Below, one piece after another: positions 14,509-21,318 of a stretch of 27,129 nucleotides of DNA. How positions within the stretch are numbered: the first letter of the stretch is position 1; every line of letters starts with the position of its first letter. The stretch is taken from assembly GCA_964490725.1 (NCBI GenBank), contig CAZBDU010000070.1:1-27129 (forward strand). Reading direction: 5' to 3'. The position numbers and the translations under genes were made by a program. The stretch is from CAZBDU01 sp964490725. GTDB taxonomy: Bacteria; Spirochaetota; Spirochaetia; SZUA-6; DRHE01. The notes beneath the pieces were generated by a model that did not search any database, was not told the origin of the DNA, and was given only the letters and a program-made list of their open reading frames with translations.

Positions 14509-15330
14509 ATGTCCGTCGCCACCAGTCAGCAGATTAGCAGATATTTCGATCTCTATAAACAGATCGACGTCTCCTTCACCAAACAGGTGATCCACGCGGT
14601 GGGGCTGCTGCCGAGGCACGTGTACCTCAAGTGCAGCGGAGAAGCCATACCGTGCATCGTATACTCCAGCTCCATGGTGGGAGCCAAGGTGATCGCCAAT
14701 CTCAAGGCCACCACATTCCAGACCATCCGCCAGGCCAACAACTCGGTGTCTCTTCGCTACTCCTTTCGATTGCCGGACAAGCCCGATCCGCTGGCGTTCT
14801 TCGTGTCTGCCAAGGTCGGCGGCTTCAACCCCTACAGTAAGACCAACCCGGACCTGCACTTCGTCTCTCTCTCCTACACTCAGAAGCCTCCCGACGACCT
14901 GATCGAAATCCTGGGAGAGCTCCTGGAGGCGAACATCAACGCCAAGCGCCGCAAGGAGGCGCGCATCGAGATCAACCCGGCCTCCATGAAGACCCTGGGG
15001 CTGGACAACCGGGAAGCCCGGATCTACATCGAAGGGGTGCCTCGCAAGTGCATCGTCCGCGATCTGTCCTTCTCCGGCGCCAAGGTGCTGCTGCAGGGCC
15101 TGGCGAAGTTCCTCATTCACAAGCAGGCCGGCCTCCATCTCACCTTCGAGAACGGTAAGACTCCTGCGACGCTGCCCGGAAAGGTGATTCGCGTCGAGGA
15201 GGTCCAGGGCCGCAAGGACATCGCCGCCATCGCCGTGCTCTTCGAGGAAGAGAAGGTGCCGATGAAGTACAAGATGTACATCAACACCTATCTGAAGAGC
15301 GCCCGCAGCATCCTCCGGGAGAACAGCTGA
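14509..15330 (+). CDS. PlzA-like PilZ-domain c-di-GMP receptor
   Basis: A 273-residue protein with two halves. The N-terminal ~140 residues (ISRYFDLYKQIDVSFTKQVIHAVGLLPRHVYLKC and onward) resemble the PilZ-like N-domain of spirochaete PlzA. The C-terminal PilZ domain has the c-di-GMP motif R148-x3-R152 and D185-x-S-x2-G190 (DLSFSG), so binding should be intact. No signal peptide or membrane segment. PlzA proteins link c-di-GMP to motility and gene control in Borrelia and Treponema; the same role is inferred here. The ATG at 14509 was chosen from the predicted transcription start. A GAGG lies 14 bases upstream, so the ribosome site is weak. Followed 40 bp later by the TPR gene. Confidence 0.85.
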   Translation: MSVATSQQISRYFDLYKQIDVSFTKQVIHAVGLLPRHVYLKCSGEAIPCIVYSSSMVGAKVIANLKATTFQTIRQANNSVSLRYSFRLPDKPDPLAFFVSAKVGGFNPYSKTNPDLHFVSLSYTQKPPDDLIEILGELLEANINAKRRKEARIEINPASMKTLGLDNREARIYIEGVPRKCIVRDLSFSGAKVLLQGLAKFLIHKQAGLHLTFENGKTPATLPGKVIRVEEVQGRKDIAAIAVLFEEEKVPMKYKMYINTYLKSARSILRENS

Positions 15331-15334
15331 CGTC

Positions 15335-15364
15335 TTGACGCTCCCTCCAGGCGGTCCATACATT
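15335..15364 (+). promoter_or_regulatory. Candidate promoter of the TPR gene, leaderless
   Basis: TTGACG (15335-15340), 18-base spacer, TACATT (15359-15364). Six bases separate the -10 box from the ATG at 15371, the same geometry as at the ferritin-like gene. The gene may also be read from the upstream PilZ promoter, where GAGG just before the ATG would act as a close ribosome site. Confidence 0.45.
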
Positions 15365-15370
15365 GAGGTC

Positions 15371-16480
15371 ATGACGGAGCCCGCAGAGCCGACGAACATC
15401 GGCTATATCTCGATAAAGAACATCACGGCCCGCTCCGTGGGGCAGATGGAGCTGGACCCCGCAATCCCCCTGCCGGTGGAGCTGCCCGAGGACCGCTCGC
15501 GGTGGAGCGCGCAGAACATCTCCTGGGAGGCCATCGTTGCGGCGATGCTGCGCCTGCTGGCGCTGGACCCCGGGCGGGAGCATGCGGACTACTACCGGCA
15601 GTTCGTGCTGGCAGCCCGCCCCGCGATCAAGGAGGAGCTGACGCACACCGGCATCCTCAAGGCCCGGGACGGTGAGCTCCCGGTGGCGGCGGAGATCTTT
15701 CAGGCCCTGGCCGGGCTGTTTCCCGACTGCGCCCTCACTCGAAACAACCTGGCGCTGGTCTACGCTCAGCAGGCCGAGAAAGCCAGACAGGTGGAGGATC
15801 AGCAGGAGTGCGACCGGGCCAGCGCTCTGGCCTTCCACGAGTTCAAGAGCGCCGTGGCCGCCGACCCCGCGCTGGCCGCCACGCATCTCAACTTCGCGCA
15901 TTTCTACCTGGGCGGCTGGAACCTGGTCAAGGCGCGGGAGCACCTGGAGGAGTTTCTGCGGCTAAACACGGACCCGGAAAAGGATCGCGAGGTGAGGAAG
16001 CTGCGGGACAAGCTGGCGTTCCAGGATCGGATGGAGGAGCTGTTCAAGGAGGCCTACGACGCGGTCCAGCTGGGCCACGAGCAGGAGGCAATCGAGAAGA
16101 TCACGGCCTTCCTGGAGCACAACTCCGGGGTGTGGAACGCCTGGTTCCTGCTCGGCTGGGCCCACCGTCGCCTGGAGCACTACCAGGAAGCGCGAACCGC
16201 CTTCCAGCGGTCCCTGGAGCTCAACCCGGATCACGCGGACACCCGCAACGAGCTGGCCATCTGCCACATGGAGCTGGGAGACCTGGAGGCCAGCGAGGGA
16301 CAGCTGAAGGCGGCGCTGCGCCTGGATGGCGACAACGGCAAGATCATCTCCAACCTGGGCATCCTGGCGCTGCGCCGCGGCGAAAGGGAAAAGGCGCTGG
16401 CCTTCTTCCAGACCGTCCTGGTCAAGGACCCCCGCGACCCCATCGCGCTGCGCTACGTCGAGCAGCTGCAGTCCAACTAG
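15371..16480 (+). CDS. TPR-repeat protein
   Basis: A 369-residue protein. The N-terminal ~120 residues are non-repetitive (NIGYISIKNITARSVGQMELD and onward). Tetratricopeptide-type helices then follow, including AEIFQALAGLFPDCALTRNNLALVYAQQ. A clear C-terminal run is EHYQEARTAFQRSLELNPDHADTRNELAICHMELGDLEASEGQLKAALRLDGDN-, with a last unit ending KALAFFQTVLVKDPRDPIALRYVEQLQ. TPRs hold protein partners; the target is unknown. No signal peptide, so cytoplasmic. The ATG at 15371 is preferred over the in-frame TTG at 15335, which is part of a likely promoter. It follows the PlzA-like gene by 40 bp and precedes flaB1, suggesting a motility link. Confidence 0.85.
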   Translation: MTEPAEPTNIGYISIKNITARSVGQMELDPAIPLPVELPEDRSRWSAQNISWEAIVAAMLRLLALDPGREHADYYRQFVLAARPAIKEELTHTGILKARDGELPVAAEIFQALAGLFPDCALTRNNLALVYAQQAEKARQVEDQQECDRASALAFHEFKSAVAADPALAATHLNFAHFYLGGWNLVKAREHLEEFLRLNTDPEKDREVRKLRDKLAFQDRMEELFKEAYDAVQLGHEQEAIEKITAFLEHNSGVWNAWFLLGWAHRRLEHYQEARTAFQRSLELNPDHADTRNELAICHMELGDLEASEGQLKAALRLDGDNGKIISNLGILALRRGEREKALAFFQTVLVKDPRDPIALRYVEQLQSN

Positions 16481-16573
16481 ACCCGCCCCCCGGGTCCCGG
16501 CCGCATCCCCCGCTCTCCTCACCTGCCTTCCTCCCGCCAGGGGAGCATTTTCCGGAAGAAGCATTTTTTTTGT

Positions 16574-16601
16574 TAATCTTTTCAGGACCGGCTGACGATA
16601 G
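16574..16601 (+). promoter_or_regulatory. Weak sigma-28-like promoter candidate for flaB1
   Basis: TAAT (16574-16577), 16-base spacer, GACGATAG (16594-16601), which matches GCCGATAA at six of eight positions and TAAA at three of four. It would give a leader of about 215 nt for flaB1. It is the best same-strand candidate I found, but it is not strong. Confidence 0.35.
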
Positions 16602-16664
16602 GGGGAATGAGGGATTTTCCGGCCTCTCGACCCGGGAGAGAGGTTCAGACTTTCCTCAATCTGA

Positions 16665-16691
16665 TTATCGGCGCTCTTTCGGGAGGCTTTA
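16665..16691 (-). promoter_or_regulatory. Perfect sigma-28 (FliA) consensus promoter, antisense to flaB1
   Basis: Minus strand TAAA (16691-16688), exactly 15 bases, GCCGATAA (16672-16665). This equals the flagellar sigma-28 consensus at every core position, and the bases flanking TAAA also give CTAAAG. It points left, away from flaB1, with a predicted start near 16658. It would read into the 3' part of the TPR gene on the opposite strand. No coding product is apparent. Confidence 0.6.
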
Positions 16692-16775
16692 GTGCGCACT
16701 GCCCTCCCGGAGCCGGAAGGGAGGTTGCCGGCAGCAGCAGGACTTTTCAGAGTTTCGAGCGGAGCTTTTGAATCT

Positions 16776-16797
16776 CTGCGGGCATGGACGCCCGCAG
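16776..16797 (+). promoter_or_regulatory. CsrA-type hairpin site in the flaB1 leader
   Basis: Stem arms CTGCGGGC and GCCCGCAG, eight perfect base pairs, enclose the six-base loop ATGGAC. The loop displays A-U-GGA, the A-N-GGA core recognised by CsrA/RsmA in apical loops. It sits 30 nt (GGA to GGA) upstream of a second A-N-GGA at the ribosome site. Confidence 0.6.
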
Positions 16798-16813
16798 CAT
16801 CCTGAACCGTTTC

Positions 16814-16820
16814 ACGGAGG
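16814..16820 (+). promoter_or_regulatory. flaB1 ribosome binding site overlapping an A-N-GGA motif
   Basis: ACGGAGG: the Shine-Dalgarno GGAGG (16816-16820) is six bases before the GTG start and overlaps A-C-GGA (16814-16818). CsrA bound here would block ribosome entry. It fixes the GTG at 16827 as the start. Confidence 0.65.
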
Positions 16821-16826
16821 AAACTT

Positions 16827-17687
16827 GTGATTATCAACCACAACATGAGCGCACTGTTCGCGCAACGCCAGGAAAAGTTCAACGCGTTGCGGCTCGACAA
16901 GAACATGGAGAAGCTGTCTTCGGGCTTGAGAATCAACCGCGCCGGGGATGACGCTTCCGGGCTGGCGGTGTCGGAAAAGATGCGCAGCCAGGTCCGAGGC
17001 CTGAAGCAGGCCGAAAGGAACGCCGAGAACGGCATCTCCTTCATCCAGACCACCGAAGGCTACCTGCAGGAGAGCCAGGACATCATCCAGCGGCTGCGGG
17101 AGCTGGCGGTGCAGTCGGCCAACGGCATCTACACGGATGAAGACCGCATGCAGATCCAGGTGGAGGTCTCCTCGCTCATCGACGAGGTGGACAGGATCGC
17201 CTCCCACGCCCAGTTCAACGGCATGAACCTGCTCACCGGCCGCTTCGCCCAGGAGCTGGGCGAGAACGTGGTCACCGCCTCCATGTGGTTCCAGATCGGT
17301 GCGAACATGGACCAGCGGGAGCGGGTGTTCATCGGCACCATGACTTCCGGCTCCCTGGGAATGAAGGACGTGGGAAGCGGCCGCATTCTCTCCCTGTCCT
17401 CCCCTGACGGGGCCAACCGGGCTATCGGCGTGTTGGACACAGCGCTCAAGACGCTGAACAAGCAGCGTGCGGACCTGGGCGCCTACCAGAACCGCCTGGA
17501 GTACGCGGCCAAGGGGCTGGCCATCGGGGCGGAGAACCTGCAGGCCGCCGAGTCGCGCATCCGGGATGCCGACATGGCCCACCAGATGGTGCAGTTCACG
17601 AAGAACAGCATCCTCCTGCAGTCCTCCATGGCCATGCTGGCGCACGCCAACGTCGTTCCGCAAACTGTGTTGCAACTCCTGGGGTAA
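16827..17687 (+). CDS. flaB1: Flagellin FlaB (first copy), periplasmic filament core
   Basis: A 286-residue spirochaete FlaB flagellin. The N-terminal D0/D1 helices (MIINHNMSALFAQRQEKFNAL, KLSSGLRINRAGDDASGLAVSEKMRSQVRGL, GISFIQTTEGYLQE) and the C-terminal D0 helix (MVQFTKNSILLQSSMAMLAHANVVPQTVLQLLG) are intact, with a short central domain, as in FlaB. It has no signal peptide, as expected for export by the flagellar type III apparatus to the periplasmic flagellum. Compared with flaB2 it is the more diverged at the start (RQEKFNALRLDKNMEK). The start is GTG. It is followed after 234 bp by flaB2, which has its own promoter overlapping this gene's end. Numbering 1/2 is mine. Confidence 0.95.
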   Translation: MIINHNMSALFAQRQEKFNALRLDKNMEKLSSGLRINRAGDDASGLAVSEKMRSQVRGLKQAERNAENGISFIQTTEGYLQESQDIIQRLRELAVQSANGIYTDEDRMQIQVEVSSLIDEVDRIASHAQFNGMNLLTGRFAQELGENVVTASMWFQIGANMDQRERVFIGTMTSGSLGMKDVGSGRILSLSSPDGANRAIGVLDTALKTLNKQRADLGAYQNRLEYAAKGLAIGAENLQAAESRIRDADMAHQMVQFTKNSILLQSSMAMLAHANVVPQTVLQLLG

Positions 17688-17698
17688 GGGGCTATACT
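17670..17698 (+). promoter_or_regulatory. Sigma-70-like promoter of flaB2
   Basis: TTGCAA (17670-17675), 17 bases, TATACT (17693-17698). The -35 box is inside the last codons of flaB1. Transcription from about 17705 would give a leader of about 217 nt. No sigma-28 match was found in this interval. If real, flaB2 is under housekeeping rather than flagellar sigma control. Confidence 0.55.
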
Positions 17699-17770
17699 CT
17701 AAGGCTAAGAGCTTTCCGTTCGGGTCTTTGACAAATTCACCCTTCTTAGGAATGCGGTAAAAGGGATACC

Positions 17771-17793
17771 CTGGCCCGCCTCCGGCGGGCCGG
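17771..17793 (+). other. Strong GC hairpin in the flaB2 leader
   Basis: Arms GGCCCGCC (17773-17780) and GGCGGGCC (17784-17791) with a three-base loop; the stem can extend by a U-G and a C-G pair. No T-tract follows, so an intrinsic terminator is unlikely. It could protect the 5' end of the flaB2 mRNA, serve as a processing site between the flagellin messages, or act as a Rho-type pause. Confidence 0.5.
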
Positions 17794-17849
17794 GGAGATC
17801 TCTTGCTGGCAGGACCACGGGAACGGGGGCAGGGTGGTGCGCGAGAAGC

Positions 17850-17879
17850 CCTGCCTTGGGACTGTCCGCAGAAGGCAGG
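17850..17879 (+). other. Second leader hairpin competing with the CsrA-type hairpin
   Basis: CCTGCCTT (17850-17857) pairs with AAGGCAGG (17872-17879), eight base pairs with a 14-base loop. Its last two bases are shared with the CsrA-type hairpin that follows. The same TGCCTT can also pair with the downstream AAGGCA at 17880-17885, opening that hairpin. Confidence 0.45.
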
Positions 17880-17898
17880 AAGGCAAAGGATGCCTTCC
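17878..17898 (+). promoter_or_regulatory. CsrA-type hairpin site in the flaB2 leader
   Basis: Arms GGAAGGCA and TGCCTTCC, eight perfect base pairs, enclose the five-base loop AAGGA, exactly A-N-GGA. The GGA is 24 nt upstream of the GGA in the ribosome site. The sequence differs from the flaB1 hairpin while loop motif and position are the same, which points to conserved function rather than simple duplication. Confidence 0.62.
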
Positions 17899-17909
17899 AG
17901 AGAACACTC

Positions 17910-17916
17910 AAGGAGG
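17910..17916 (+). promoter_or_regulatory. flaB2 ribosome binding site overlapping an A-N-GGA motif
   Basis: AAGGAGG: Shine-Dalgarno AGGAGG (17911-17916), five bases before the ATG at 17922, overlapping A-A-GGA (17910-17914). It decides the ATG at 17922 over the in-frame codon at 17856. Confidence 0.65.
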
Positions 17917-17921
17917 GTGAC

Positions 17922-18785
17922 ATGATAATCAATCACAACATGAGCGCGCAGTTTGCCAACCGCGTTCTGAAGTTCCAGAACAAGGAAGTGAACAAGGACA
18001 TCCAAAAGCTGAGTTCCGGCCTGCGGATCACGAAGGCCGGCGACGACGCTTCCGGATTGGCGGTGTCCGAAAAGCTGCGCTCGCAGGTCCGCGGTCTGAA
18101 TCAGGCGGAGAGGAACATCGAAAACGCGGTGTCCTTCATCCAGACCACCGAAGGCTATCTGCAGGAGACCCACGATATCCTGCACAGGGTACGTGAGCTC
18201 GCCGTGCAGTCCGCCAACGGGATCTACAGTGACGAGGACCGCATGCAGATCCAGGTGGAGGTCTCTCAGCTGGTGGACGAGGTGAACCGGATTGCCTCGC
18301 ATGCCCAGTTCAACGGCATGAATATGCTGACCGGGGCCTTCGCCAGCGCCGCAGGAGGCGGGCCGGAGGTGCGGCAGATGTACTTCCAGGTCGGCGCCAA
18401 CATGGACCAGAGGGAGAGAGTGTACATCGGGACCATGACTTCCGATGCCCTCGGGCTGACCGGGGCGCAGACGGGAGGAAACGTGATCTCGATCTCGACT
18501 CCCGACGCGGCCAACCAGGCGATCGGCATGGTGGATACGGCGATGCGGGTCGTGTCCAAACAGCGGGCGGACCTGGGCGCCTATCAAAACCGCTTCGAGA
18601 TGGCGGCCAAGGGTGTGGCCGTCGCCGCCGAGAACATGCAGGCCGCGGAGTCGCAGATTCGTGACGCCGACATGGCCGAGGAGATGGTCCGGTTCGTGAA
18701 GGACTCGATCCTGGTTCAGAGCGGCACGGCGATGCTGGCACAGGCCAACTTGAAGCCGCAGTCGGTGCTGCAGCTGCTCGGATAG
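17922..18785 (+). CDS. flaB2: Flagellin FlaB (second copy), periplasmic filament core
   Basis: A 287-residue FlaB paralogue with the same architecture: MIINHNMSAQFANRVLKFQNKEVNKDIQKLSSGLRITKAGDDASG- at the N-terminus and MVRFVKDSILVQSGTAMLAQANLKPQSVLQLLG at the C-terminus. The central part (FASAAGGGPEVRQMYFQVGANMDQRERVYIGTMTSDALG) is conserved with the first copy apart from a few variable positions (GLTGAQTGGNVISISTPDAAN). It is closer to the common FlaB sequence than the first copy. It assembles the periplasmic filament core together with other FlaB proteins. It is followed by flaG, with a hairpin between the two genes. Confidence 0.95.
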   Translation: MIINHNMSAQFANRVLKFQNKEVNKDIQKLSSGLRITKAGDDASGLAVSEKLRSQVRGLNQAERNIENAVSFIQTTEGYLQETHDILHRVRELAVQSANGIYSDEDRMQIQVEVSQLVDEVNRIASHAQFNGMNMLTGAFASAAGGGPEVRQMYFQVGANMDQRERVYIGTMTSDALGLTGAQTGGNVISISTPDAANQAIGMVDTAMRVVSKQRADLGAYQNRFEMAAKGVAVAAENMQAAESQIRDADMAEEMVRFVKDSILVQSGTAMLAQANLKPQSVLQLLG

Positions 18786-18816
18786 GTCAACCGGTTGCTT
18801 GCTACGTTCCCACCGA

Positions 18817-18848
18817 GGAAAGAGGTCACTGGACGTCGCCTCTTTTCC
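18817..18848 (+). terminator. Candidate terminator or attenuator between flaB2 and flaG
   Basis: GGAAAGAGG (18817-18825) pairs with CCTCTTTTCC (18839-18848, one bulged T) around a 13-base loop. The T-run forms part of the stem rather than a free tail, so termination would be partial at best. It could lower flaG-fliD expression relative to flagellin. Confidence 0.35.
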
Positions 18849-18908
18849 GCGATGCAGATGATGGGGGGGAGGTCGCGCACTCTCCCTCGTCGCTATTCTC
18901 TGAGGACC

Positions 18909-18916
18909 ACGGAGGG
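18909..18916 (+). promoter_or_regulatory. flaG ribosome binding site overlapping an A-N-GGA motif
   Basis: ACGGAGGG: the Shine-Dalgarno GGAGGG overlaps A-C-GGA (18909-18913), the same wording as at flaB1. No hairpin with a GGA loop was found just upstream, so CsrA control is less certain here. It selects the ATG at 18924. Confidence 0.4.
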
Positions 18917-18923
18917 TAAGAGA

Positions 18924-19262
18924 ATGGGAATACAGATACCGGGAATCACGAGCTCCGGACCGCCTCCGGATCATCTGGCCGGCAGGCCTGAGAGCGAGGC
19001 CAGGGTGACCCTGCCCCGGCGGGAAGACAGGTCCGCCAGCCAGGAGGAGATGGGCCGTTCCATCCAGGCTCTACAGGAAGCTCTACGTTTGTTCAACCGG
19101 CGGCTGAAGTTCAGCGTCAACGAGGAGATCAACCGGGTGGTCGTAAAGGTGATCGATGGGGCCACCGATAAGGTAATCAAGGAGATACCGCCGGAGGAGA
19201 TACAGAGGCTCGTTGCCAGACTCAAGGAAACCCTTGGCCTGCTGTTCGACGAAACCATCTGA
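18924..19262 (+). CDS. flaG: FlaG family flagellar protein
   Basis: A 112-residue protein. The first ~45 residues are polar and probably disordered (PGITSSGPPPDHLAGRPESE). The FlaG domain follows, with a helix ALQEALRLFNRRLKF and the strand-turn-strand SVNEEINRVVVKVIDGATDKVIKEIPPEEIQRLV. FlaG influences filament length in other bacteria, but its biochemistry is poorly known. The ATG at 18924 is supported by GGAGGG eight bases upstream; the longer open frame is not plausible protein. It sits directly upstream of fliD, its usual neighbour. Confidence 0.9.
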   Translation: MGIQIPGITSSGPPPDHLAGRPESEARVTLPRREDRSASQEEMGRSIQALQEALRLFNRRLKFSVNEEINRVVVKVIDGATDKVIKEIPPEEIQRLVARLKETLGLLFDETI

Positions 19263-19285
19263 TTCCCCGCCCGTGCGGGTGATTC

Positions 19286-21316
19286 ATGTCCGATCTCAGC
19301 ATTCCCGGCGTTAGCGGCAAGTACAACTCCGACAAGACCATCCAGGCGCTGGTGGAGGCCGAGCGCGCCCCGCTGGTGCGCATGGAGCAGGACCGGGAGA
19401 CCCTCAAGGGCCAGAAGACGGTCTGGCTGCGGGTGAACCGGCAGCTCTCGGATCTGCGCACCAGCGCACGCACCCTGTTCGGTTTCGAGAACCCCTTCGA
19501 CAACAAGATCGCCTCCTCTTCGGACGAGTCGGTGCTGACGGCCACCGCCGCCCGCACCGCCGCGGAGGAGAAGGATACGATCGCGGTCAAGCGGGTGGCC
19601 ACCGCGGACCGCTTCAGCTCCAGGAGCCTGCCCAGGGATTTCCTTGCTCCGGCGGGGGTCTACCGCTTCAGCGTGGGGGACCGGGAGGTCCACTTCAATT
19701 TCCGCGGCGGAAGCCTGAAGGAGCTCGCGACGGCCATCAACCAGCGCGCCGGGGACCTCATCACCGCCACGGTGGTGGACGACACGCGGGACACGCAGGT
19801 CATGGTGATCGAGAGCAACCATACCGGGGCCGCCAACCAGCTCGGCTTCCACGAGCAGGCGGCGGAGCTGGGCCGGCAGGCCGGAATCCTGGAGCGTTCT
19901 CCGGGAGCCAGTCGCGAGGTGCCCATTACCAGGGCCGGCATCCAGCAGTGGACCGCGCCGCTGTCCGCCGAAGGCGTCTCCGTGGCCGATGGGACCCTGA
20001 CAGTCAATCCGGGCGCAGAGCTGAAGATACCGATCTCCCCGCCTGCCCAGCTGGGCCAGAACATGGTGCTGTCGCTGCAGGTGCGCACCCGCATCATCCC
20101 GGAAGAGACGGGCCAGCAGAAGCAGCCCCCTTCGGGACCCGAGGTTGTTCCTCCCGGCGGCATCGACTACGGGGGGATACAGATCGAAAACGCCCCGTCC
20201 CAGACGGTGCTCCCGGAGTGGAAACCCCCGGAGCCGCCCAGGCGGGTGGACGACATGCAGGTTCTGTTCGCCGGCACGGGCGCGAGGGTGCAGCCCCTGC
20301 CCGAGATCAGGGACTCAGAGGAGTTCCTCACCCTCACCTTCGAGGCTGACCAGCTGCCAGCCAGCATGGACTTCCTGGCGGTGCGCAACCGCAACACCCA
20401 CCGGGTGGTGGAGCTGCGGAATGTGCGGATCTACGACAAGACCGCCCGCGGCGAGTACCGTCCGGCCAACCCGATTTCCCAGGCGGGAGACGCCGTGGTG
20501 GAGCTGAACGGGATCGAGGTGCGCCGCGACAGCAACCAGATCGACGATCTGATTCCCGGCGTCAAGCTGACCCTCCGCAGCAGCTCCGAGCGGCCAGTGG
20601 AGCTGTCGGTGGGCAAGGACCTGCAATCCATCAAGGACGGGCTGCTGCGCTTCGTGGGCACCTACAACCAGGTGCTCACCCAGATCGACATCCTGACGCG
20701 CCGGGACGAGAGCGTCATCGAGGATGCCCAGTACCTCAGCGACAGCCAGCGGGAACAGGCGCGCAAGGACCTGGGGCTGTTCATGGGCAACGTCACGCTG
20801 GGGCAGCTGAAAAGCCGCCTCCAGCGGGTGGTCATGGACCCCTACCCTACCGCCGGCCAGCGACAGCTGGCCCTTCTGGCCCAGATCGGCATCTCCACCT
20901 CCGGCGGGCGGATCGGCCAGGGAACGGTGCTGGACCGCACCAGGCTGCGTGGGTATCTTCAGATCGATGAGGCGAAGCTCGACGAGGCCCTGGCGCGCCA
21001 CGCCGACTGGATCAAGCAGCTGTTCGGCAACGATGCCGACCAGGACCTGGTGGTGGACTCAGGGATCGGCTTCGAGATGGATCGCTACCTGCGCGGCTAC
21101 GTCGAAAGCGGGGGGGTGGTCCAGAGTCGGGTCGGCACGATCGACAGCGCCATTGCCCGCAAGAGCCGCGAGATCGACGAGTACAACCGGCACCTGGCCA
21201 ACTACGAAACCGAGCTGCGCCGCAAGTTCGGTATGATGGAGGGCGCCCTGGACAGCCTTGAAAAATCCTCGCAGGCGCTGGACAACTTCAACAAGCGTAT
21301 GCAGGGAGGACAGTAG
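19286..21316 (+). CDS. fliD: Flagellar filament cap protein FliD
   Basis: A 676-residue hook-associated protein 2. The N-terminal domain MSDLSIPGVSGKYNSDKTIQALVEAERAPLVRMEQ and the C-terminal domain (AQIGISTSGGRIGQGTVLDRTRLRGYLQIDEAKLDEALARHADWIKQLFG, then a coiled-coil end REIDEYNRHLANYETELRRKF) are clear. It caps the growing filament and promotes flagellin folding. At 676 residues it is longer than the ~450-500 of many bacteria. The extra mass lies in the middle (~240-400) and includes a Pro-rich linker (QQKQPPSGPEVVPPGG and LPEWKPPEPPRR) between beta-rich parts, a pattern I associate with spirochaete FliD. It follows flaG by 23 bp. Confidence 0.93.
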   Translation: MSDLSIPGVSGKYNSDKTIQALVEAERAPLVRMEQDRETLKGQKTVWLRVNRQLSDLRTSARTLFGFENPFDNKIASSSDESVLTATAARTAAEEKDTIAVKRVATADRFSSRSLPRDFLAPAGVYRFSVGDREVHFNFRGGSLKELATAINQRAGDLITATVVDDTRDTQVMVIESNHTGAANQLGFHEQAAELGRQAGILERSPGASREVPITRAGIQQWTAPLSAEGVSVADGTLTVNPGAELKIPISPPAQLGQNMVLSLQVRTRIIPEETGQQKQPPSGPEVVPPGGIDYGGIQIENAPSQTVLPEWKPPEPPRRVDDMQVLFAGTGARVQPLPEIRDSEEFLTLTFEADQLPASMDFLAVRNRNTHRVVELRNVRIYDKTARGEYRPANPISQAGDAVVELNGIEVRRDSNQIDDLIPGVKLTLRSSSERPVELSVGKDLQSIKDGLLRFVGTYNQVLTQIDILTRRDESVIEDAQYLSDSQREQARKDLGLFMGNVTLGQLKSRLQRVVMDPYPTAGQRQLALLAQIGISTSGGRIGQGTVLDRTRLRGYLQIDEAKLDEALARHADWIKQLFGNDADQDLVVDSGIGFEMDRYLRGYVESGGVVQSRVGTIDSAIARKSREIDEYNRHLANYETELRRKFGMMEGALDSLEKSSQALDNFNKRMQGGQ

Positions 21317-21318
21317 GC

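Larger units (their letters stand above)
16481..16826. other. Intergenic region upstream of flaB1
   Basis: 346 bp without a convincing gene on either strand. It holds an A/T-rich block (16551-16583), a weak sigma-28-like promoter for flaB1, a perfect sigma-28 promoter on the opposite strand, an inverted repeat (CCTCTC at 16623-16628 with GAGAGG at 16637-16642), and the CsrA-type hairpin and ribosome site of flaB1. A minus-strand ATG inside the A-run (near 16568) begins a frame with no ribosome site and no recognisable protein, so I do not annotate it. Confidence 0.7.

Noticed and set aside
16568..16570. Minus-strand ATG downstream of the sigma-28 promoter
   Set aside because: It lies in an A-run with no ribosome site. 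The frame it opens runs antisense to the TPR gene without any recognisable protein character.
16812..18974. Open frame of 720 codons on the minus strand across both flagellins
   Set aside because: It is a reverse reading of flaB1 and flaB2. Its apparent internal repeat only mirrors the two paralogous genes.
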